From the NCBI GenBank assembly GCA_026874595.1, contig CM049319.1:17247601-17311600 (forward strand): a stretch of DNA of 64,000 nucleotides, read 5' to 3'. The notes beneath the pieces are model-generated. The model was given only the letters and a program-made list of their open reading frames with translations, made no database searches and had not been told where the DNA came from. This DNA comes from Sipunculus nudus. Taxonomy: Eukaryota; Annelida; Sipuncula; Golfingiida; Sipunculidae. This document shows positions 31,421-45,109 of the stretch, piece after piece (within the stretch, counting starts at the first letter, position 1; every line of letters begins with the position of its first letter). Made by a program: the position numbers and the translations under genes.

Positions 31421-34400
31421 TTACTGCGCCCCTCACAGCTTTCACGCTACATTTATTCACACCAGCTAATAATCTCCAAACATAACATTATTTTTTCCAT
31501 TCCCTAACCACAGTATACGGATAAACCCAAGGACAAATTATGAATCAAGTTATTTATGTATTATATATTATTTGTTAGTTTGTCCCTCTTTTAAAGACTG
31601 GCACTCAAATTCTCTGATATGTTCACTGCATTACCAAGAGCCAGTCATAATTCTTATACATGCCAGATTTTATGCTTATTAAAAAAGTAAATTAAAAAGC
31701 AGAGTATTTTTATGGGGGGGCTTTAAATTGTGGAAAATAAGTGAAAAATTAAAAAATATGTATACTATCAGAAAGATCACTGAAACAGGTTTAAAATTAT
31801 GTATACTTAATGGGGTCTCATAAGAACATAAACCACTTTTGGATTTAATTAAGATATAGGGGTGTCAAACAGTCATGGTACCTTAATTAAGGAAACATAC
31901 ATATTATTTTCATTTATTTAAAACTAATAAAAGGGTAAACCAGAAAAAGGAATGAAACTAAACAGAAAATGTACGCACTTTTACATCAGTATTATTCTTA
32001 TATTTTGAACATTATTTTTTACACAGCTGGCCAAGAGCAAATTAGATTTTCTGACTGAGTGATCAAGAGAAACTACAGCTAACTTTATCACTGTATTCTG
32101 TGTGTTAAAATATGCATGACAGGTCTCAGTCACAGCCTGTGTGAATCAATTAATCAATGTCAGTCAGAATGCTATGTATGGCTTAAAGTCTGCATACATA
32201 TGTTGAGCATTTTAGGAACAGCTTGAATGATAATTATTGAGCTGGTTCCCTTTTTGTTCATGAAGTTTTAATTTTCATGAAATGGAAATTATCACAAATT
32301 AAAACCTTGAATATGAGGACCATTGTCAAAAGCAAAAGATAGATAGTATAAATTAGGTTTGGGACGGTTACCATTATCCAGTATTTTCATTGATATCTGA
32401 GAGCTACAGTAATCATACTGTCAACTTTCCTATCACAATATGCATTTTGTCCATGATTTGTCCATGATTCTGGTTCACAAAGCAAGCCATTGAAGTGTAT
32501 TTTCTTGGGAAACTCGCATCATTAAAGTCTTTCCATTTACAAAATAACATTTATTTTCATGAATCATATTTATTTTTATAAACCCCATGCATTTGAACAC
32601 CTGCGTGTAGGTGGAACTGTGTGCTTACTGACTTTGGGATTAGTCAGAAATGTCGGGAAGTAGCAGGATGAATCCAAGAGAACAAAAGCCGAAGAATTTC
32701 TTGAGAAAATAACATTATAAAGAAAGACAAATAAATAACATACTTATCCTTTTATTACATGGAATGAAAATGAAAATATACACTGTTTTTATTTATTGCA
32801 TGGTGAGATCAAGAAAATGGAACCCTGGAAACAGTGAAAAAGCAAAAATGGGGAAATTCTGTCACAAGGCACACTCTGATGTAGCCCATTTTGTAGCAGG
32901 AATGTTGATCCCACAATGCAACACTTAGAAGATTCTGATGGCCTACTTGGCCTGAACATAAAGTTAGTATTCCAACTGCTACCAAGATTATATAAATTAT
33001 GGCAAATAAAGCTATGAATCCTCTACATGTATGGCATACTTTTGTGCCCATAAAGCATGTTATTGTTCATTCAGTTTAAAAATTAAAATTGATGACTGCA
33101 CCATTATATTCAACTTCCTTTTAATACATCTATGGTATAAAATGTGTAATTTATAGCACAAGTAGTACAAGAGCCTATCACAGTCTATATGAGATATTCA
33201 TAAATAGGCTTATGACTGACATAATACTTTTATCCTTGTCATTTACTAAGGGTTTTGAGGAAGATATTTTATAACAAGTACTCTGTTCCTGACTCATCAC
33301 TGATGTCTTCATTTCTTTTATTTTGTGCTAATGGTATCTGACTCAAAAACACATTCATTTTACCTAAACTAATAGAATCACTGCTTTATTCAGTTAATCT
33401 ACTGTGTCATAAAATGCATGGCAAATTTTTGTCAATGAAAAACTAGCTGAAAATACATTACCTGTAATTAAAGTTTTAAATACTTTACAAATAATTTTTA
33501 ATGTTTAACTCTATTACCATGATCATTAACTAATCAATGTTAAAATCATACTATATTTTAGAAAAAAATATGATCTCTGTTCTTTTAGATATATGTAAAT
33601 ATACAAAAACTTAACTTTTAGTATTATATTTTGTTGAACTACAAATGATACCTTGGGTGTTGTTTCAATAACAGATAAAGTATTTTAAATATATTTGAAA
33701 CTCTATTTGAATTAAATGCTATTTTAATATTTGCTTGTACCATGTCTACTCTATTGGGACTGAGCTCAGAACTGAAAATCTTCCATCTATAGAATTCCAT
33801 ACACAGGTGCGCTTAAAGAAATTGTACAATATACTGCCCATGAAATTGAAAATGGCCACTTTTGTAAACCTTTGTAGTACCTGTCCCTGATTTAAAGTAT
33901 GGGTGTGCCTATAGGAGCACAAGTACTTTCTGGGTATTAATGGGAATGCTATGTATTCATATGGTACCCAACAGTGACAGTTCTTGAGAGCCATTACTGT
34001 GTCAACATAACAGGGTCTTGCCTGTTACCTCATGGCATGCCCCATTTAAGGTCAGTAGGTGTAGATTTTTTCCTCTGAAAGCTCCACTTTTGGTACAAAC
34101 TCATAACAAAGACACTGCGCTTTAGTATGCAACCAGACTCTACTATTAAGAGAAAGGATATAATTACACGTCTGTTACAGTTTCTTAATATATATGATAT
34201 CAGGAACTACCTGGGCAATAAGCACCTAATTTTTTAAATATATTGATGATATAACTGGTAAGTCAGTGTAAACTGCAGCCTGCAGGTGGTGCCAATTATG
34301 TAAATTTTCTGTTATTCAAGATGATCTTTTCCACATCTTTCCCATCTACTATATGCTCATCAAGCAGCAGCTAGATACTGCAGCCATTTTATATCACCTT

Positions 34401-34709
34401 CCATTTATCTGCTGCTTTATATAGCAAGAATCTCTGGGTTTCACCACCAGGGCTGGCACTAGGAAAAGCAATGAGAGTGTGGTTTTGCAAAGCATACGGA
34501 GTTAGAAGTGTACATCTACAATAACAACATAAAAAATTAAATATGAATTTGCACTACTGGAATGTTGTGCACATTTCATTATACTGAAGCATACAACAAG
34601 CCTTAAAACATCTTGAGGATTATGTGATTGTTTAGAGCCCATTCACATTAAAACTTGAAGTGTAACTTGAGATTTAAGGAAATGCATTACACAGAGAGAA
34701 AATACAAAT
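31421..34709. other. Stretch with no recognised gene or repeat
   Basis: AT-rich. Only short unsupported reading frames are present; one at 32809-33051 on the minus strand has a hydrophobic segment but no family match or intron-exon support. Nothing else stands out. Confidence 0.5.
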
Positions 34710-35232
34710 TGAACAAGAGCACCACAAATGTGCATAATACGCCGTCATGTATCTGGTGACCTCTGACTTCATTAAATATGAGTGAATTTTGATGAGAAGG
34801 TAATTCAGGTGAGAAACTATATTGGTAAATGTGTATGAGTTTCATGAAAATCCATAGGAGTTTTGGGAAGTCACCAAGGTGCCTCGAATGGGCGGTTACC
34901 TCTGACCTCATTAAATATGTGTGGATTTTGCTTGAATTCAAACTTAGGCAAAATATTTTATTGATTTACATTTCTGATGAGTTTGATCAAAATCCTTCAT
35001 ATTCTTCATAAGTTATCATTGCAACATTACAAAGTAGCCTAGCAATGGATGATCTTATTAAATATGCATGGATTTTGCTGATTATTAAACTCGGGTGATG
35101 TAATATGGTGATAAGTAGTTATGGTGGGTTTGGTGAAATCCATCAAAGCACCAGAAGTCATCACAGCAACACATGAAGTTAACAGAAGGAGGGATGGTAC
35201 TATAACACTCCTGTCACATGACGGGCATTTAA
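34710..35232. repeat. Dispersed 'gaacaagagc' tandem-unit repeat, copy 2
   Basis: Homologous to 14150-14656 in the same orientation: same GAACAAGAGC start, same GTATCTGGTGACCTCTGAC block and same GACGGGCATTTAAAAA end. Confidence 0.75.
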
Positions 35233-38200
35233 AAACACTTAAAACACATCCATGACATTGTTGTGGAATAGTCCTGACTTGGACTCAAAAACATGTCTTC
35301 AGGGACTCAGACTTCAGACTTAATGGTCCTGGACTCAGCCTTGTACTCAGAGGTAAAGACTCAAGAATTTGTCACCAAAGGTCTGTCATTAATATTGGAA
35401 AGACTAAGAAGTATACAAATGATTGACAGAATATTTCAAGCACAAGACTCAGACTTGGACTCCAGAATTCAGAGTTTCAGAATTACTCAGATATGAAGAA
35501 GCTAGACTTGGGGGACTCAACCAAATAGGCATTAATCTTGGACTGTCTATAACAAACAATATAATGATGATTTCCTTAAAAACTGTGTATTCAGATGAAT
35601 TCTTGAACAACAAACTTGTTAAATACACTGGTTGATAATCAAAACTAATATATTTAATCTGTATCATAATGCGTAGAGAGCAGAGAGCAAAGTATTGTGA
35701 TATGTGTTGTATCTATTGTTGCAACCTAAATGACAATTATTGTGTAAGAATATGTGGGGTTGTGACCGTCTCTTGCTTCTCATTACAGAATACGCAAATC
35801 AATATAATATATGACCAACAACGCAATGATATAACTGACTGAATGTCCTGAATATGATAACATGGCAAAGCTGTTAATCAGAGGTTTAAACTGATAGCAG
35901 CCTCGGACTTGAATAATCAGAACAAGTCTGGCTTCAAAGTAGTAGAGTTTCAATTATACAATTAAATACAATCCTCAAGAGCTGCACTTATACACTACAT
36001 TCTAGATCTCCCTGACTGCATTCTAAAAGCTGTTTCTCTGGGTTCTGGCACATACAGGGTTGGGTTTTAGGCTGCCCAAAACCTCTTTTCGGCAGGGCAG
36101 AGCCTAAAACCTGCCTTTAACTGCCTAAAATAGGTTATAACCTGCCTAAAACTGCCTTTAACTGCCTAAAACCTTATTTACCCTCACCTATGACTTGTAG
36201 TTTAAGTATGTTTTATTGATAAACAACTAAATGCATTAAAGAAATATGCTCAACAAATTAAAAATTTAGGATCACTTTATTCAAACTAAACAAATTAAAC
36301 CATGATACAAAAAAAAGTAACAAATGAATACAACAATACTTCAGGATTTCCTTATGAACACAGTTCTCTGACTCTCCTACCTCCATCACTGCCAATTTAT
36401 AAAAGAATGCTCTTACTTTAAGCTTATAACCAGATACTTTTATTGGCTTTTTGATCACAAGGGATTAAATTCTGTGATAAATGCAAAAGAAGTTTTCCCG
36501 AATTTAAAATTTTGTTCCATTTACACTGATGAATAGTCTTTTATACTGTAGTTTCACTAACATATCATGTATGTTTTGTATGCCTGTAGCTTCAAATGGC
36601 AAAAAGCAATGGATTGATTTTATAAATTATTACAGATCTTTTATGCTAGCCATAAACTAAAAATATGATAATATCCTTTACATTATCTGATAATGAACAA
36701 GAATTTCCACTGTTTGTTTATTCCCTTAGCTAGGTCATCCCTTGTCAAATTTTAAGATTTTGTGCACATACTTATCTTCTATATAATGATGGATATACTC
36801 TTTTAATTGTATGATGAGATTGTGAAAATGGAATCCTCATGAAACACTATAATAAGTGTAAAACTGAAAATGAGAAAATAGATTACAATGAATATGTTGC
36901 AAACCACAGAATATTCATAATTACTGTTGGGCTGTGTTAAACCTGAAGGCCTGAGAAACCTACATGTCATGTTCAGGGGTCCTGACTGCATCACTCAGTA
37001 AAAAGTTTGACTCATGAACAGTCTTCAGGGCAAGGGCTTTGATTGCATTTTCCTAGTCATGTATGAAAGTTGACATGAACATCTACTAGGGGACAGCAGT
37101 AGGACTTATGACTATTGGGTCTAATGACCCCATCACCCTGATAAATTGTAATTAACTTGTCTAATCAGGCATGGCCTCCCCTCTGATAGTGATACCAGGC
37201 CTGCCTTACAAGTGGCATACTGGAGGCTCTATTACATCATTCCAGGTAGCAGGGCACTCATCAGGAAACCCAAAGGGTCCTGATAATGACATTACCTTGG
37301 CCAATGAAACTATGTGCTACACAAACATGGTTTTATGCTCCAGACACCTATACAGGCTCTTTGAAGACTGCATGGTGCCAGCCAACAAGAAATCATGCAT
37401 TACTAATACTTGAAAGCTTCCAGAAGCCCAGCAAAGCCGATTCCATGCCAGATGCGCTTCTCCTAAATGCGCACCTGTCAGTTATGCTACTGCCAGATGC
37501 GCAACTGCCATATGCGCCAATTTCCAGTTGCGCCTCATGCCATATGTGCAACAAAGCTATATTAAGCCATAACGAGTCATATTACGTTGTCCTTATAGTA
37601 AGTTTGTATCTGTATCACACGGCCCCTTCATAATTTTATCGAATGTGGTATATTTTTGCAACAAAATACGAGGTAAGAAACCCTTTCCATTTTGAGCAGT
37701 CACGACACGTGCGGTCGATCACCATGACACAGTCGCGTTATCTGTCAATAAAAATTAATGAACATTGAATATTTTTATTTATTCGTCACCGTTACTTAAG
37801 AAACACCAACAATGAACTACCATATAGATAAAAGGCATATATTAATATAAAGGGCGATATTTATTGTGTCATATTGTCCGGCCTTCGTGGGTGATAGTAC
37901 ATGTTGACGTACAAACGTAATATGTGTAAATGACCGGTGTTGTTATCGTTACTAATGTTTTTTATTTGATATTTGATTTTATTTTGCATAAAAAAAAAGA
38001 ATGTCGAATAAAATATATAATTGACACTAGTGCATGTATTACTGATAAACAGGAAACCACTCACCACTATGGCTTAATTGACCCGAAAACCCCGCCGGGT
38101 TTGGTCTCCGAACATCAAAGGGAAAGTGTCGCGACAGTCCATTGGTTATGAGCACATTAAAGGAATTATGAGCCCTTATATAACCGCACTTGCATGTTCT

Positions 38201-38523
38201 TACTGCGATATAATAACATCATCGTAATGTTTTGTTGGATTTTGAATGAAATTCACTATTAACTGTAAATAATCAGATTTAATCGACATCTTTTTATTTT
38301 GTGTTATCCTATTTACAACTGAACATTGCATCTTGCTTGAGAGTAGCGGCACGGTTCGACGATTCTAGAAGGAAGACGCCAGATCGACATTATTTTATGA
38401 GTTTGATTTTCAGGAATTTTAACCCGTGTCTTTTTATTTATCTGCAAAATATACCATGTACTATATAAAATATTTTATATGAATACAATATGATTCCATC
38501 CGCATATACTTCAAAAGAAAATG

Positions 38524-38526
<3 letters not shown>

Positions 38527-38560
<34 letters not shown>
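38527..38560. repeat. (CT)n microsatellite
   Basis: About 17 CT dinucleotides inside the nested transposon. Confidence 0.95.
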
Positions 38561-39339
38561 GCATAAGTTTGTAAATTTACTAAGGACCAAAGGTCCATTG
38601 CTGTCTTTGTCAACCCACTAATGAGAGTAGTGCTTTAATAACAATATCGTGAATGGTATAGTGCTTTGGTGGACCGTGGTAATGGAGAAGATCCATTATC
38701 AGAAGTACAGCGCGGGATATCAGGTGTTACAAATTACACTCTAAAATTTAACCCTTCTCTTATTTTTATGCATATAAACAGATGTTTCTATGGTGCATGT
38801 GCGCAGACTGTCTAAATCAAATAGACAGATTTGAAGTCGTATATAAATGAAACTGAAATGCTAACTCAAACTTTTTTTTAATCAATAGGAGCTGTAGAAT
38901 TTGTTGTGTTGAAACAACAGGTTTAGCATTATTATTTTTAAAGGCATGTTAAGTCTGGGCCCAGTCAGTAGTATATATTTCACCTGTGAACATGACCATA
39001 GCCTCGTACCTAAACTAACAAGTCCCATTAATTTTAAATTATACCTGAAAGGGATAGTTTTTCAAACACGAATATTTTCATGAATTAAATAATTGATATT
39101 TCTGGAAAAGAAAAAAATATTTAACTAGTTTAGCTTTTTTAATCTTAACGTTAATAAGTGATTTAAATCAAATTATTTAAATCAACCAACCCTTCCCTGG
39201 GTTTATAACCCTGCCTTTATACCAGTAAGGCAGGATATCAAAATTTTAGGGCGGAATAAACTCAGAGATAAACTTAAAATAAATGAGAAAATCATTTACG
39301 ATGCATGGACAGCATTGCATGATATTTATGTGTACAGTG

Positions 39340-40240
39340 TTTAAACAATTATTCATCTGAACATATACATGTATAAAATAGAACTATATAGCACTACCTT
39401 CTTAGTAAATGAGATTAAAATATAATACAATACAGAAAAAATATATCACAAAACATCAAATCCACATGTGAATCCATAGGGTATTATAATTCTGTCTTCT
39501 ATATTAAAACAATATAAATCCAGGCATAAGTACAGTACAGGTGTGGCATCAACGTCTGTCTGGAATGTAGAATGGCTCATTAGAAACGGAAATCCTGACC
39601 GGATTCGAAAGCGATGGTACGTAGTTCTACAATAATATTTACCGTCTTTGGAGACTATACAACATGGAACAGTGTTCATGTTTTTTTTTGTACATATTGT
39701 ATATTATAGATACTGTTTTGTTTGTATATAATAAACTCTAGTAACATTGTATGATACTGTGTATGTGCTTTTGCATGATGCCTTTATTCGTTAATCTGTG
39801 GGTGAGACGGTGCATGGACACAATAGCATGATATTATTGTTTTTGTGTAAAGTGTACAAAAAGATATTCATCTGAACATAATACATGTATAAAATAAAAC
39901 TATAGAGCACTACCTTCTTTGTTAATGAGATTAAAATATAATACAATACAGAAAACAAATATATATCTTCCGTATTAAAACAATATAAATCCAGACATAA
40001 GTACAAAAAATATCTGAAATGTAGAATGGATTATTAGCAACGATAATCCTGACCGTTTTCTAAAGCGACAGTGCGCAATTCTGAAATAATATTATTTTTA
40101 TTTTAAACAATATAAATACATTATAAAAAGTGTGTAACAATATCTGAAATGTAGAACGGATTATAAGCAACAAAATCCCTAACAATATTCGGAATACGAC
40201 GGTATGCAGTCCAGAAATAATATTATTATTTATATTCTTT
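39340..40240. repeat. Three degenerate tandem copies inside the nested transposon
   Basis: Blocks such as ATACATGTATAAAATA, GCACTACCTTCTT, GAGATTAAAATATAATACAA, AAACAATATAAATCCAG and CTGAAATGTAGAA recur near 39365-39680, 39880-40090 and 40100-40240. Confidence 0.75.
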
Positions 40241-41351
40241 CTGATTATAATAGTAATAATGTGATTAAAAATAAATATTTCCACGTTTACTTTCTTGTAA
40301 CATGGGATATAATTAATGAAAATAAAAAAATCACTATGACAGAAGCAATGAAAATCTAACGACGATGATGTTATTATATCGCAGTTATAATATGCAAGTG
40401 CAGTTATATAAGGGCTCATAATCCTTTTAATGTGCTCATAACCCATGGACTGTCGCGACACTTTCCCTTTGATGTTCGGAGACCAAACCCGGCGGCGTTT
40501 TCCGGGTCAATTAAGCCATAGTGGTGAGTGGTTTCCTGTTTATCAGTAATACATGCACTATTGTCACTTATATTCTATTCGACATAATTCTTTTTTTAAA
40601 TGCCAAATAAAATCAAATATCAAATAAAACCACATGAGTAAGGATAACAGCATCGGTCATTTACACATATTACGTTTGTACGCAACATGTACTATACCCC
40701 ACGAAGGCCGGACAATATGACACAATAAATATCGCCCTTTATATAAATATATGCTTTTTATCTATATGATAGTTCATTGTTGGTGTTTCTTATCTAACGG
40801 TGACGAATAAATAAAAAATATTCAATGTTCATTAATTTTTATTGACAGATAACGCGACTGTGTCATGGTGATTGACCGCACGTGTCGTGACCGCACATTG
40901 TCGCTCAAAATGGAAAGGGTTTCTTACCTCGTATTTTGTTGCAAAAATATACCGCATTCGATAAAATTATGAAGGGGCCGTGTAATACAGATACAAACTT
41001 ACATTAAGGACAACGTAATATGACTCGTTATGGCTTAATTTAGCTTTGCTGCGCATATGGCATGAGGCGCAACTGAAATTTGGCGCATATGGCAGTTGCG
41101 CATCTGGCAGTAGCGTAATTGACAGGTGCGCATTTGGGAGTGGCGCATCTGGCATGACACCGCAAAGCCTTGTGACTGCATCATCCCAGCCTGTTTGGTG
41201 CTTTTATAGATCTTTAAGTAAAAAATTTAAACAAATATAGGTTTTGGGCACTTTTGGTGCCTAAAACCTGTTTTAGGCGGGGCAGTTTTAACCAGGTTAT
41301 AACCTATGGTTAAAACCTTCATGCCTTAAACTTGCCAACCCTGGGCACATA

Positions 41352-44300
41352 GCAAGGCATTGTATTCAGACATAAAGAGAGTATATACCATGGCATTGTG
41401 CATCCAGCTCCAAATTTTAACCATGCATCACCTAATCTTGTTGTTCTGATTACACCAGCTCTGGTACAGGTAAACACTACAATTACAAGGTTGCACATTT
41501 TTAGGAGAAAGCTAATCATTAATTTGACCTGTCGCTACAGTGGCTAAGACAGTGCCATCCCAGATGGACAATTCCCAGGCCAACATTTACCAGTTGGACA
41601 GGTCCCAGTCAGATGGTTTATCAAGAACCTATGGATTACAGAGATCCTGACAGTGCTATACAGATAAAATTTCAAAACATCAGCGCTGGCTGACATAACC
41701 AACCAACTAATAATTGTTACATGATGAATTCAGAATTTTTTTTTTATATTACTGCATATTACAGTACTGCATCTCTTTTCATGCATGTATCAGGAATTTA
41801 TATATGGCTATGCCCTGTTTTCCAGTCCTAATTGATGACGTATTCAATGAAATTACTGTTTGAAGCAACCCACCAGGCTCGCGACACCATTCACAAGCAC
41901 TGCAATGTCAGATTTAAATGTAACCTACCTTGCAATATACTGGTGTTAAGACCGAGGTATCATTGCTCCAAATTCAAATATTGAGTTATGCAGTCAGTAA
42001 CTTAATATGATTTGTTAATTAATTTATCAAATGTTTCATACAATTCTTTAATATTTTTTTTTATTTATTGTTTTATTTCAGACAGTAATCTTACATTACA
42101 TTATAATCATGTCCATAGTATGTTACATACAAAAATATAGAAATATAATATAATAATAAATTAATATTTTAATAATTATTACAAAAATAATCATCTTTGA
42201 GTATTTATTTTAAATGTCTATTTACATGTCTAATGCATGTGTATCACACTCACAGAAGCATGTTATTTTATTTTGTTTATTTATATAAATATAAAAACAT
42301 ATAGAAATTTGCAAATTGTTTAGATATTTTAAGTGTTTTGTTATTTGTTCAAAGTACATGTGCATGACATGACTGGGGACATATATGTCACAAATCATCA
42401 TGCATCAAAGGGTAGCACATTCTTAGTTTTGGCCCCTGATTAATTAACTGATTAATATGTTAAGGTTCAGTTCAACACTGAGCGTTATAAGTGCTACATA
42501 TACACATCAAAATACATACGTTCATGTCTTTGGTATTAAATGGGTCTTTCTGGCAACATTACTTCTTCTTACCTTGATATTAATTAAAAATCATCCCCTA
42601 AAAATTCCTTATAAGCCCACTATGATTTAAACATAATAAACTTTATGAACATGTTGTGAGGGAACATTGATCAACTGGTACCTTGCACAGACCCCTATTA
42701 ATGTCAGTTTTTCAGTTCAAACAGCAATAATATCAAAGCAGAGTCCCAGTCTAGATTCCATTGCAAAGCACTGTTGGACAGCCCCACCACTTAATCATGG
42801 CGACTTCATTAGAGCTCTTAGTAAAATTAGTGATATGTAGGGCATTTGAGGATTACAGTGGCACTACAACTTTTCAGAAAATTCATAAAACATTTAAAGA
42901 CAACAAAAAGGTTATTATTTTATGTTGACACTGGATAACAAGTCACTTATATGATTTCAAAGGGGAAATCCTATTTAGAACCTTTCAAGGTATTTTCAAT
43001 TTTTCATCAATATTAATTAAGACGTTGATGGAGAGCAGCAGAGATAGTAAGAATAAAGGCGTCTTGGGACGAGACCAGAGTGCCAAAGAGTGCATTATGT
43101 TCCAAAACACTGGTATAGATACAAATATGTGGTGGGAGCAACATGGTCTAAAACACTACGGTCCTGGTTGGCAGCGCTGCCAACCAGTACACTGCCAACA
43201 AGGACAATATATTATTATCTATAGCAATCAGTGCCCAATTAATTGCACTGCCAACCAGAACATTGCGAACCAGAACACAAAATATTAAGTATAGCAATTA
43301 ACGGCCCACTAATTGGTCAGCCCCTTGACACTTTGCTGGCCACACCAGTTAATCCATTTAGTAAGTCAGATGGCTGTTACAATAAACCAATTAAAGGCCA
43401 AGGGGAGTATTTTGCTGCCTGTACACTCAGTGGTTACTCAGATAATACTAAAAATAATACTAACAAGTGCATGCATCAGTGCAATATTAGTATAATATAT
43501 AGCAACAAGATGCTTGAGAATGATTGATTATAATTACATACAAATAAGAAATGTCCAAACAAGTGATAGAAAAGTAACATATAAATACAACTTGTAGCCT
43601 GTAGAGTATAACTGATGAAGATCATTTGTTTTTATTGTGATATTTCTCATTATTTGTTAAAAAAGTAAAAAAAATAAATAAATTATATATAACAGTAGGA
43701 TATGAATAAAGAATCTAATAGTAATACTGTATTGTAAATATGGAATATAGGACACATATGTATGGTATTAATTTTGGTGTCAGTTTCTCATTAATTGGGT
43801 TATGTACTGAATAATAATATATAATATATAGTATTTATATAGCGCCAAATTCTCTGATGGTCAGACTCACAGCGCAATTCACACACACACATGCGCATGC
43901 ATACCCACAATCCCCACATACAATTTCATGGAAATCTACTCCCTGTGCCTGACCCAGAAAAAAAAGCCCGTCTGCTAGGCATTTGATGCAGGAAGCAGTG
44001 TCTCTGTGTTTATCACAGACACTGCAGGTACTAAGCAGCTAAGCAATGAAGTGCCAGTGTGACACTGTTTCAGAGATCCTGATACTGTGATACTGATAGT
44101 GATACAGTGAACTGGAGAAGGATGTAATAATCTTGTAGTATACCGGTTTTTCAAGATTCCCGCCTTTATTACTTTACAATATGTGTAAATATGAGTGATA
44201 TTCGGAAATATTATCCGATCACATAACACAGATGAGTACTTACGTTACAACAGATTGAATAAACGGTACACTGGTCTGCTTCACGCCTCTTTCAGTGGTC

Positions 44301-44948
44301 CCGGCTTCCCTGACAGCGCAACGGAAGTGACACGTGTTGCTACGTGTCGGAACAAGACCGTCCAAAACAAAATAGTTCCACCGTTTGCATTGATTACAAT
44401 AAACATACCTCAATTTGGAGTTCAAATATGTTGGTTTCCTAAAAATTTGATTATATTTCGACTTTTTATGAAGGAAAGCAGTTTTCATTGATCCAGTTTG
44501 AACATGGTTATTTTGTTAAGCGCACTGACTATATAGTTCGGTTGGGCGTAGGAAATTTCGTCTGCTAAGACCGTAATTACTGCACTAAACAAAACAAACA
44601 AAATCACAACAACCTGTAAACCACGTATCGCAAATTGCACTATGTTATAAAAGCATGTCATATTATAATTTTATTTACGTATGATCCTGGTATTAAACAA
44701 AGTACTTTCCATCTAGTTATGTATATGAAACCTCAAGTGTTTGTGTACACATCGTTACTCTGTGTTCTGTTTATCACGTGTGATATTTACGCCACGCCCA
44801 CTTTCTCACATAACTGTATGTTTCCTGCAACCAAAGTTTACACATGTGTATCTTTGATCACTTCAAGAGGAAAGACCACTGCCAATGCAAAAGAATAAAT
44901 ATTTGTATACTGAACCATGGACTTTGACAAGAAATAATAATAATAATT

Positions 44949-44979
<31 letters not shown>

Positions 44980-45109
44980 ATATTATAAAATTATTTTTCA
45001 AATATTATTACTTATTATTATTATTATTACTAATTCTACATTTTTATCATTTTTTATTATCATTATTATAAGAATATAAGATATAAGATATGAATATAAG
45101 ATATCTAAT
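41352..45109. other. Stretch with no recognised gene
   Basis: It contains a 24-bp perfect palindrome at 43164-43187, a hairpin at 43996-44024 and an (AAT)n microsatellite at about 44936-44977. There is a somewhat more CpG-containing patch at 44270-44370. No conserved protein is seen. Confidence 0.5.

Larger units (their letters stand above)
37439..41161. mobile_element. Nested 3.7-kb transposon with about 0.8-kb terminal inverted repeats
   Basis: 37439-~38245 and ~40352-41161 are long inverted copies of each other. Both contain ATGCCAGATGCGC ends, several TGCGC subterminal repeats, GGCCCCTTCATAATTTTATC, ATTGTCCGGCCTTCGTGGG-like and GACAGTCCAT blocks. The element is flanked by the exact 8-bp repeat GCAAAGCC (37431-37438 and 41162-41169). 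Between the arms is an AT-rich region with internal tandem copies. No transposase is seen, so it is non-autonomous. The superfamily is unassigned; an 8-bp duplication fits hAT, Merlin or P-like groups. Confidence 0.85.
36055..41343. mobile_element. hAT-type non-autonomous DNA transposon, split by a nested element
   Basis: The ends CAGGGTTGG and CCAACCCTG are inverted repeats. They are flanked by the exact 8-bp direct repeat GGCACATA (36047-36054 and 41344-41351), the hAT signature of a CAGGG terminus plus an 8-bp target duplication. Subterminal CTGCCTAAAAC-type motifs recur at both ends (for example 36110-36175 and 41255-41290). Without the 3.7-kb insertion it would be about 1.56 kb. No transposase is recognised. 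Confidence 0.85.

Noticed and set aside
32809-33051. Minus-strand frame with a hydrophobic segment
   Set aside because: AT-rich DNA easily yields hydrophobic frames. There are no splice sites, homologue or neighbour to support a gene.
36055-41343. CRISPR array or other prokaryotic repeat structure
   Set aside because: The repeats are transposon ends with target duplications in an intron-rich animal genome.
44635-44898. Plus-strand frame with a signal-peptide-like stretch
   Set aside because: No recognisable mature domain, and the surroundings show no exon structure. Kept only as unassigned DNA.
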